From CAZGSG01 sp964528095 (GTDB taxonomy: Bacteria; Bacteroidota; Bacteroidia; Chitinophagales; Chitinophagaceae), in NCBI GenBank assembly GCA_964528095.1, contig CAZGSG010000403.1, positions 1 through 5,110 on the forward strand: a stretch of 5,110 bases of DNA. Direction: 5' to 3'. The notes beneath the pieces were generated by a model. That model saw only the letters and a list, made by a program, of their open reading frames with translations, made no database searches and had not been told where the DNA came from. Made by a program: the position numbers and the translations under genes. This document shows, one piece after another, positions 1 through 4,738 of this stretch. Positions within the stretch are counted from its first letter, which is position 1. Each line of letters begins with the position of its first letter.

Positions 1-782
1 AATGCTCCTTGAATGAATTAAGAAATACCACTCAAGTGAATTCATTGTCAAAATTCACAATATCTCAAAAAATAAGTATTAAAATACTCAAATTGTCAAA
101 ACAAACTAAATTAAGCACAAGAAATGTGGTTGCTTTTCTTAAAGGAGGTAAGGGAAAAGATGAATTCATAATATTATCTGCTCACTTTGATCACATGGGA
201 AAATACATGAACAAAACCTTCTCAGGAGCTGATGACAATGCATCGGGAGTTTCCGCAATGCTTGAAATAGCAAGAGCACTTTCAAAACTTAAGACAAAAG
301 GTCGTTGGCCGAAGAGAAGTATTGTATTCATAGCAACTTCAGGAGAAGAAAGCGGGCTTTTAGGATCTAAATACTATACTGAAAATCCCTTATTTCCATT
401 AGATAAAACCATTGCCAATTTAAATATTGATATGGTAGGTCGGACAGGATACCAATACAAGAATAATAAGGACTCTGTCAATTACGTATATACAATTAGT
501 GATGAATTTCTAAGCATTCAAATTCAACGAATAAATCAAAAAACAAACGACAGGTATCTCGGACTTAAATTAGACAGAACAGACTCAGAGGACTATTACA
601 GACGTTCGGACCAATTTAATTTTGCAAAAAAAAATATCCCTGTACTCTTTTATACGAATGGAGAACACGAAGACTATCACCGGTCTACTGATATTCCAGA
701 GAAAATAAACTATGAATTGTTACAAAAAAGAGCTAAGCTTATTTTTTTAACAACTTGGAATTTATCAAATACTATTTTATGA
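1..782 (+). CDS. M28 family zinc aminopeptidase, 5' end outside window
   Basis: C-terminal catalytic part of a Peptidase M28 protein, a co-catalytic two-zinc exopeptidase family usually exported in Bacteroidota. The frame is open from the first full codon (position 3) to TGA at 780-782. A TTG at position 9 could serve as a start, but the frame continues past the left edge and these enzymes normally have a longer N-terminus with a signal sequence, so I read it as partial. Counting from the TTG codon, all metal and catalytic residues expected from Vibrio aminopeptidase are present: H59 and D61 in AHFDH, bridging D76 in GADDNASG, general base E113 and ligand E114 in TSGEESGLLGS, D141 in NIDMVGR, and H224 in EDYHRSTD. 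The enzyme therefore looks active. The gene ends 46 bp from the stop of the converging minus-strand gene. Substrate preference cannot be read from the sequence. Confidence 0.93.
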   Translation, partial: CSLNELRNTTQVNSLSKFTISQKISIKILKLSKQTKLSTRNVVAFLKGGKGKDEFIILSAHFDHMGKYMNKTFSGADDNASGVSAMLEIARALSKLKTKGRWPKRSIVFIATSGEESGLLGSKYYTENPLFPLDKTIANLNIDMVGRTGYQYKNNKDSVNYVYTISDEFLSIQIQRINQKTNDRYLGLKLDRTDSEDYYRRSDQFNFAKKNIPVLFYTNGEHEDYHRSTDIPEKINYELLQKRAKLIFLTTWNLSNTIL

Positions 783-828
783 AATATTAATAAATAATAT
801 CAGATCATTTGTAGCTAAACTCAATGTT

Positions 829-1872
829 TCAAATCTTTATTCGATACGTCCTTATGTCTTTTTCATATAAAGCAACTAGTATATTCTGGACTACCGCAAA
901 AGATTTCGGTCTTACAACTCCAATCCGAGGGATATTAATACTACCCAAATATTTCCCATCTTTCAACGCATATAAATCAACTGGCACATTTTCTCTAAAA
1001 TTCTTATAGGATTGATTTTCGGCTTTCAGGCCGGATAAGACCCACAACATACCATTCCCTATAAAGCACTCTTTATTAATATGAATTCTCGGCGACGTCG
1101 GCATAATCCTTTCATCACCATCTATGTTTACTTTTTGAATAGTAATTTCTTGGTTTGAAATCGTATCAATTGTCTTAGCCATATAGATCAGATTGAGGCT
1201 GGTATCCAGGCAATAAAATAGATTTCGATAAAACTCCAAGTAATAAATCCTTCCAGAAATCTCATCAAACTTCAGCCATCCATCTCTGTCAAATCCCCCA
1301 TTTTTTTGATCCAAAATCAGATCCACTTGAGACAATACTGAACTGTTATTTAATGAAATCTTTTGAAAAACTTGTTTAGTCAAGGCAGTATCGAGACTTC
1401 TCAACACGATTTTGTCTTGTTTGATCTTAACTGCTCTTGTGTAAACTAGAGGAAGAGGAAAATATTCTAAGTTGTGAAATTTTAGCTGCCCTCTATATAA
1501 TGCTGGTATGTTCTGTGCAAAAAACCATACATAGGGAGAATCTACAATAGTACTGTTAACGCCTATGTCATGCTCAGGCAATGGAAGCCCAAATCCTATT
1601 GTATCCAATTTTTTCAAATTTATATCAACTGATAATACCTTACTTGGATTTGGCACATTGAAATAAACACTATTCTGTGTCGTTCCACATATACTCTTCA
1701 ATGGAGCAGAAATTGAAATTTGCTCCTGTAGGACCAAGGCCTCTGGTTTCCAGTTTCGGATAAATCCATTAGGTCTCTCATTTGGCACTGAAGAAAAATG
1801 AAACAATAATAAAAGTGACCCTAGAATTAAGCCTATTCCCATCAACAAGAAAAACAATGTTCGTTTTGCCAT
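829..1872 (-). CDS. Membrane-anchored hypothetical protein, probable beta-propeller
   Basis: A 347-residue protein of unassigned function. Residues 5-26 form one strongly hydrophobic segment after MAKR. No lipobox cysteine follows, so it is probably an N-terminal anchor or uncleaved signal with the rest in the periplasm. The remainder is rich in short beta strands with recurring aromatic and Asp-Gly turns, notably DGWLKFDEISGRIYYLEFYR (197-216) followed by FYCLDTSLNLIY (219-230), and VDLYALKDGKYLGSINIP near 298-315. This is the look of a propeller repeat protein, but I cannot count the blades. From memory, similar unnamed proteins occur beside MauE-like genes in Sphingobacteria; this was not checked. 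The ATG at 1872-1870 fits the hydrophobic N-terminus. It is the last gene of the minus-strand cluster, 58 bp after the Cys-rich gene and only 15 bp after a strong hairpin, so its expression may be attenuated. Confidence 0.85.
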   Translation of the reverse strand: MAKRTLFFLLMGIGLILGSLLLLFHFSSVPNERPNGFIRNWKPEALVLQEQISISAPLKSICGTTQNSVYFNVPNPSKVLSVDINLKKLDTIGFGLPLPEHDIGVNSTIVDSPYVWFFAQNIPALYRGQLKFHNLEYFPLPLVYTRAVKIKQDKIVLRSLDTALTKQVFQKISLNNSSVLSQVDLILDQKNGGFDRDGWLKFDEISGRIYYLEFYRNLFYCLDTSLNLIYMAKTIDTISNQEITIQKVNIDGDERIMPTSPRIHINKECFIGNGMLWVLSGLKAENQSYKNFRENVPVDLYALKDGKYLGSINIPRIGVVRPKSFAVVQNILVALYEKDIRTYRIKI

Positions 1873-1887
1873 GTCAAAATATTATAA

Positions 1888-1919
1888 ATACGCCTGTCTG
1901 TTTACACGGACAGGCGTAT
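1888..1919 (-). terminator. Intercistronic hairpin, terminator or attenuator
   Basis: Perfect 11-bp arms (1888-1898 ATACGCCTGTC and 1909-1919 GACAGGCGTAT) separated by 10 nt, with a GC-rich centre to the stem. On the minus strand the hairpin starts 11 nt after the stop of the Cys-rich gene and is followed by a T-rich tract (TTATAATATTTTGAC) running straight into the ATG of the next gene. This fits an intrinsic terminator or a leaky attenuator that lowers expression of the 829-1872 gene relative to the small exported protein. Confidence 0.7.
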
Positions 1920-1930
1920 GATAAATAAAT

Positions 1931-2386
1931 TTAAGATGCTTTGCAATATAATTTAACTCGAATAGGATATGCTCTAAAATCTACACCACCGGAAATTGTT
2001 CCACATGGAGCAGGGGTCGCAAGAACTTGAGCACAACAAAAAACATTATTCGGCAAATTACAGGTAATGTTCGTTGTAGGTTTTTCACCTGAAATAACGC
2101 AAGCCTCATTCAAATCACCTGGACAAGCTGTATTATCGTTTTGAGGCAAAGGTGTGGCCGCCGTATTTCTAACTGGCAACAACGTATTTCCTAATGGAAT
2201 GACTAAGCCTCCGATAATTGGTGGAGGAGTAACTAGTGGGTTCTGGAAGATTTTCCAAAAGTCTGTTGTTGCCTGACAAACATACGCTGAAGCAGGTTTC
2301 TTAAATACATCAGACTTTGTAGCCGCAGTTAACCCAATAGCTAATACTGCCAGAACTGCCAAAAAGCTAATTTTAAAACGTTTCAT
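1931..2386 (-). CDS. Small exported Cys-rich protein, DUF6520-like
   Basis: A 151-residue protein. I chose the ATG at 2386-2384 because it begins the classic signal sequence MKRFKISFLAVLAVLAIGLT, preceded by an AT-rich leader; the in-frame ATG at 2419 would put 11 non-matching residues before it. Residues 1-21 form the signal peptide, probably cut near TAATKS. The mature part holds eight cysteines (37, 88, 96, 109, 117, 118, 128, 148) including an adjacent CC pair, and a Pro/Gly/Thr-rich linker (50-82). An even number of cysteines in a small exported protein suggests disulfides. The signal sequence, size class and place beside a MauE-like gene resemble DUF6520 proteins, which have no established function; it is longer than the usual 80-100 residues, so the family call is tentative. 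A decayed paralogue lies just upstream at 2571-2806. Confidence 0.82.
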   Translation of the reverse strand: MKRFKISFLAVLAVLAIGLTAATKSDVFKKPASAYVCQATTDFWKIFQNPLVTPPPIIGGLVIPLGNTLLPVRNTAATPLPQNDNTACPGDLNEACVISGEKPTTNITCNLPNNVFCCAQVLATPAPCGTISGGVDFRAYPIRVKLYCKAS

Positions 2387-2570
2387 AAACAAAAGTTTAA
2401 TTAATGAATGTATGTTCACTTTATGAAGAGGTAGCGAACCAATTGACCTCGTTACGACTTACCCGTGCACAGGTAAGAAATAAGTTTAGAAAAATGCATC
2501 ATAATCTAACAACTTCATTTTTTATTTTTCACAATTTTTCTTGCAATAGGAATCATAAGCCTCTTTTAGG

Positions 2571-2806
2571 TCAAGATGCATTGCAGTACAATCTAACTTC
2601 TAAATCATATCCGTATAATCCACTTCTCCGTAAATTGTGTCATAAGGAGAAATTTAGGTTAAGACCAGGTCGCAGCATAAAACAATATTTGGAGTATTGA
2701 AGCTTTCTTGCATTCAAAACTATTCACTCGAAACAACACAAACTTCGATTAAGTTGCCATCGCCAGCTGTATTGTCATTTAAATAGAATGCTAAGTCTGT
2801 TTCATC
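2571..2806 (-). pseudogene. Decayed, 5'-truncated paralogue of the DUF6520-like gene
   Basis: The minus-strand translation aligns without gaps to residues 83-137 of the intact neighbour over 55 columns, with about 26 identities (my hand count). Examples are NDNTA at both starts, EVCVVSSE versus EACVISGE, NIVLCC versus NNVFCC, and TIYGEVDY versus TISGGVDF. It then ends VRLYCNAS-stop, as the neighbour ends VKLYCKAS-stop. The copy is broken by in-frame stops at 2722-2720 (TAG), 2716-2714 (TGA) and 2656-2654 (TAA), and by a one-base deletion near 2600-2610 that shifts the last dozen codons. The first 80 or so residues, including the signal peptide, are missing; the readable part begins about DETDLAFYLNDN, 11 nt after the mauE-like stop. 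C96, the CC pair and C148 are kept; C88, C109 and C128 are replaced. It is probably the remnant of a tandem duplicate of the exported peptide gene. Confidence 0.82.
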
Positions 2807-2816
2807 TCATAAATAA

Positions 2817-3356
2817 CTACCCGATCTTTCTATTTGCTGAAATTATTTTTCCTTGCATGAACATTCCAATTGATGCAAGCACGGTAAACCCCACGTTAAA
2901 ATACAAGTGATCTTTCCAATCCATTTGGGCCAAAATGCCCCCGCAACTACAAGGCAGATCAGGCGCATAATTCAGCATCAGCCATATATACCCTGTAAAC
3001 ATGCCCATCAACAAAAAAGAAAGATATAAGCCCCAATACCTTGTACGCTTAAGTACTAGCAGAAATGAAAGAAGAATTTCACCAGCGGGTAGCGTAGCAG
3101 CTATAAACCCATTCATATTCTGAATAAAAGGAGATTGCCCCATTTGAGTCTTAAAAATATTAAAATCCCAAATCTTACTTACCCCTGTATACAAAAACAA
3201 CACTATCAACAATGCACAAATCACTTCCACCATCGTTTCTTTCTTCACCAAAAACTTCCCCAACTTCTTCACCACTCTCCCACTCTTCTCCAATACCCTT
3301 TTCCTCAATGGCATTGAAGCACCCGCTGGAGCATACGCAGTTTGACCCATTCTCAT
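2817..3356 (-). CDS. MauE/DoxX-like redox-associated membrane protein
   Basis: A 179-residue inner-membrane protein with four predicted helices at about 43-59, 83-103, 108-128 and 150-168. The motif YTGVSKIWDF (56-65) after helix 1 and PCSCGG (135-140) after helix 3 are typical of the MauE/DoxX group. C136 and C138 form the likely redox-active or disulfide pair facing the periplasm. Family knowledge: MauE supports disulfide formation in methylamine dehydrogenase maturation, and Bacteroidota members are widespread without an assigned partner. The start at 3356 gives a basic, Ala/Gly-containing N-tail of about 40 residues before helix 1. Homologues I remember start close to helix 1, so internal ATGs at 3350, 3314 or 3233 are alternatives. 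It heads the minus-strand cluster; a Cys-rich exported protein and its decayed copy follow it, making these its most likely functional neighbours. No clear promoter was found upstream. Confidence 0.86.
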   Translation of the reverse strand: MRMGQTAYAPAGASMPLRKRVLEKSGRVVKKLGKFLVKKETMVEVICALLIVLFLYTGVSKIWDFNIFKTQMGQSPFIQNMNGFIAATLPAGEILLSFLLVLKRTRYWGLYLSFLLMGMFTGYIWLMLNYAPDLPCSCGGILAQMDWKDHLYFNVGFTVLASIGMFMQGKIISANRKIG

Positions 3357-3570
3357 AACATAAGGTTTTTACTATTTAAAAATTGAGAGCATATGCCAGG
3401 AGATAAGCAAACACCCTGCAGCGGTGTTATGCTTTCACCTGGTTTCCTTTAGCAACATTTGCGCAGGGCTACGAACCTCAGAGCAGGCTACAGCATTCGC
3501 TGGTAACCAATCTTAAACCTTTACCATTAATTTTTATGAAAAGTATGCCGCTGGCCGATGACGATGAATC

Positions 3571-3586
3571 CGGCAATCGATTGCCG
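3571..3586. repeat. Perfect 16-bp palindrome
   Basis: CGGCAATCGATTGCCG equals its own reverse complement over all 16 bases, with no loop. A loopless perfect palindrome suits a dimeric protein-binding site better than an RNA hairpin. It lies about 215 bp upstream of the mauE-like start and inside the gene-free region; what binds it, if anything, cannot be told. Confidence 0.6.
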
Positions 3587-3644
3587 ATAAAGTCAATTAA
3601 GTACAAAAATTCCAAATGCACATTTATGTCGGAGGTGCATGATA

Positions 3645-3670
3645 CATGCTGTTTGAGGGGGAACAGCATG
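3645..3670. repeat. Hairpin with 9-bp arms
   Basis: CATGCTGTT (3645-3653) and AACAGCATG (3662-3670) are exact inverted copies around an 8-nt G-rich loop. On the plus strand the left arm contains the ATG (3646) of a 39-codon frame that has GGAGG ten bases upstream, so the stem could mask that start. No T-tract follows on either strand, so it is not a typical terminator. Confidence 0.5.
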
Positions 3671-3783
3671 GCAAGGTCATTACAACCAAAACAGGTTATT
3701 GTCAGATAAGATCCGAAGTTATGCCTGCCGTATTCTTTAATTCCAGGGAGATTTGCCTATCCTAAGCGTTCATAAGGGGAAAA

Positions 3784-3798
3784 ATGAAATGTCGTTGA
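3784..3798 (+). repeat. Left copy of inverted repeat around AraC-type gene
   Basis: ATGAAATGTCGTTGA matches the reverse complement of 4361-4375 over all 15 bases. Going outward, AGGG (3775-3778) matches CCCT (4381-4384) after five mostly unmatched bases, giving about 20 of 24 matching positions by hand count. It lies 66 bp beyond the regulator's stop codon. It could be an inversion site, the end of a small mobile element, or one of two binding sites. Confidence 0.7.
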
Positions 3799-3864
3799 AC
3801 TCTACATGCAAGATACTTAGCAAATGTTTCACAAACGGGAGCTATACTTTTCTGTTCGGGAGTA

Positions 3865-4215
3865 TTATGCACGCCACCTCCATTCACGGGGAGTTTCGCC
3901 GTATAGTCGTTTGAAAGCATTGCTGAATGAGGTTTCGGTATAACCTATCATGCTGGCTATCTGTGCCATAGAATAATCCGTTTCTTCCATAAGTTGTTTC
4001 GCCTTCTCCATTCGCATCCGCATGAGGTAATGAAACATCCCCATTTTATAGTATTCGCGGAATATGCGTTTCAGTTTGCATTCATTGCATCCTGCATTTT
4101 TGCAAACTTCTTCCTGCGTAGGTTTTTTCCTGAGGTTCCGGGTAAGGAAAGCGGCGGTCATGTCCGCAATATGGCGTTCGCCTTCCAGCCGTAACTGTAT
4201 GGCTTTGCTGGTCAT
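3865..4215 (-). CDS. Stand-alone AraC-type helix-turn-helix regulator
   Basis: A 116-residue protein consisting of little more than an AraC/XylS DNA-binding domain. The first helix-turn-helix spans about residues 34-58 (TQEEVCKNAGCNECKLKRIF). The second is at about 82-106, with the family hallmark IASMIGYTETSFSNAFKRLYGETPREW. No effector-binding domain precedes it. A TAA two codons upstream of the ATG at 4215 rules out an in-frame extension, so this is a complete short regulator rather than a visible truncation. Short AraC-domain proteins of this kind with an N-terminal RLEGERHIA-like stretch are, from memory, common in Chitinophagaceae. Three cysteines (38, 43, 46) in the first helix-turn-helix are unusual. 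The gene and both flanks sit inside a 15-bp inverted repeat, and a palindrome lies in its upstream region, so autoregulation is plausible. Its targets are unknown. Confidence 0.9.
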   Translation of the reverse strand: MTSKAIQLRLEGERHIADMTAAFLTRNLRKKPTQEEVCKNAGCNECKLKRIFREYYKMGMFHYLMRMRMEKAKQLMEETDYSMAQIASMIGYTETSFSNAFKRLYGETPREWRWRA

Positions 4216-4293
4216 GTATTATGGGTTTTTTGAGTCTGGAAATGATTGAATAAATAAAGCACGCCTTTCCTATGCAGCGTTCACATGCTTTTC

Positions 4294-4318
4294 CAGACAG
4301 AAGGATAATCTCTGTCTG
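4294..4318. promoter_or_regulatory. Inverted repeat upstream of AraC-type gene
   Basis: CAGACAGA (4294-4301) and TCTGTCTG (4311-4318) are perfect 8-bp arms around 9 nt. Outside them lie two similar direct repeats, ACATGCTTTTC (4283-4293) and ACATGTTTTC (4319-4328). The element sits about 80-105 bp upstream of the regulator's ATG, a position suiting an operator or a leader hairpin. AraC proteins often bind direct repeats, which the ACATG copies would supply. Confidence 0.4.
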
Positions 4319-4360
4319 ACATGTTTTCGATGCAATTATGTAAAGCCTCTCTTTAAGAAA

Positions 4361-4375
4361 TCAACGACATTTCAT
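4361..4375 (-). repeat. Right copy of inverted repeat around AraC-type gene
   Basis: TCAACGACATTTCAT is the exact reverse complement of 3784-3798. It lies 145 bp upstream of the regulator's start codon. Together the copies enclose 592 bp containing only the regulator gene and its upstream region. No direct target duplication flanks the pair, and no recombinase or transposase is in the window. Confidence 0.7.
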
Positions 4376-4518
4376 ATCAGCCCTCAAAGGATAAACCGTT
4401 AGCGGATCTTGCCTTGTTACTACATAGGAGTGCAGAATGGTAGGAAATCTGGAAAAACAGAAAGAAAATCTTATTTGAATTACTTCCGGGAATCAGCTGC
4501 AATGCACAGCTGGTACAC

Positions 4519-4586
4519 GTTCACAGTAAAAGTAGCAAAAATCTCATATATGTGAACAATACTCCCCATATGATTTTAGTCATATG
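4519..4586. repeat. Cluster of inverted repeats upstream of hydrolase
   Basis: GTTCACA (4519-4525) pairs with TGTGAAC (4551-4557) across 25 nt. It is followed by CATATGA (4567-4573) and TCATATG (4580-4586) around a 6-nt loop. A third related site, TCATATATGTGA, lies at 4544-4555. Repeated CATAT-type half sites suggest protein binding upstream of the gene starting at 4739, but arms this short in AT-rich DNA may be chance. Confidence 0.3.
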
Positions 4587-4669
4587 ACATAGGCGTTCCT
4601 ATAATAATCAAATCTGTAATTTCTAATCGTACTCAGCATCAATTATATCGGAGGAAACTACTGCCTCAT

Positions 4670-4699
4670 TTTGTGGTTCCTGTTTTTAAAATATCTTTA
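4670..4699 (+). promoter_or_regulatory. Possible Bacteroidota-type promoter
   Basis: TTTG at 4670-4673 and TATCTTTA at 4692-4699 resemble the -33 TTTG and -7 TAnnTTTG elements of Bacteroidota, with 18 nt between them (usually 19-21) and one mismatch in the -7 box. Transcription would start near 4706, about 33 nt before the hydrolase ATG. Confidence 0.3.
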
Positions 4700-4738
4700 A
4701 GCATTCGTTCATCAGTTAGCCCCCTAATCCCGAAAAAT

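Larger units (their letters stand above)
3357..3864. other. Gene-free region with several palindromes
   Basis: No recognisable gene lies between the mauE-like start and the AraC-type stop. Visible structure: a 6-bp stem at 3410-3415/3423-3428 around CTGCAGC; a perfect 16-bp palindrome at 3571-3586; AAATG-CA-CATTT at 3614-3625; GCATG-ATA-CATGC at 3637-3649; and a 9-bp hairpin at 3645-3653/3662-3670. Two plus-strand open frames lack recognisable homology: 3407-3709, whose first ATG is at 3536 (57 residues), and a 39-residue frame at 3646-3765 preceded by GGAGG at 3631-3635. A 63-codon minus-strand frame (3669-3478) is also unrecognised. The left copy of the inverted repeat around the regulator lies at 3784-3798. 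Confidence 0.5.
4216..4738. other. Intergenic region between divergent genes, many inverted repeats
   Basis: Stops are frequent in all frames and I see no gene or gene fragment. It separates the minus-strand AraC-type gene from the plus-strand hydrolase. It contains the stem at 4294-4318, the right copy of the 15-bp inverted repeat at 4361-4375, CAGCTG repeated at 4494 and 4507, GTTCACA/TGTGAAC at 4519-4557, CATATGA/TCATATG at 4567-4586, and a possible promoter at 4670-4699. Confidence 0.55.

Noticed and set aside
784..800. Hairpin ATATTA-ATAAA-TAATAT after the M28 stop, as a terminator
   Set aside because: The six-base stem is entirely A/T and lacks a clear T-tract; it would be very weak and is expected by chance in such AT-rich DNA.
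824..1009. 61-codon plus-strand frame
   Set aside because: It is antisense within the well-supported 829-1872 gene, with no recognisable product.
2404..2700. 98-codon plus-strand open frame
   Set aside because: It lies antisense to the decayed DUF6520-like copy, whose alignment to the neighbouring gene explains the sequence; the translation matches no family I know.
3135..3317. 60-codon plus-strand frame rich in His and Pro
   Set aside because: It is the antisense shadow of the Lys-rich N-terminus of the MauE-like gene.
3478..3669. 63-codon minus-strand frame
   Set aside because: It has no recognisable domain, signal sequence or start context, and it overlaps the palindromes at 3571 and 3645; not enough to call a gene.
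3994..4249. Two plus-strand frames (3994-4194 and 4064-4249)
   Set aside because: Both are antisense to the AraC-type gene, whose helix-turn-helix sequence is unambiguous.
3784..4375. Insertion sequence bounded by the 15-bp inverted repeat
   Set aside because: The interior encodes only an AraC-type regulator and no transposase, and no target-site duplication flanks the repeats; kept as an inverted-repeat observation only.
4437..4478. 13-codon frame with AGGAG upstream, as a leader peptide
   Set aside because: It is too short to judge, it lies 260 bp from the hydrolase start with many dyads between, and no attenuator structure couples to it.
4673..4738. Upstream in-frame start for the hydrolase
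   Set aside because: Starting at 4673 would add 22 residues before a complete signal peptide beginning at the ATG at 4739, so the later start is preferred.
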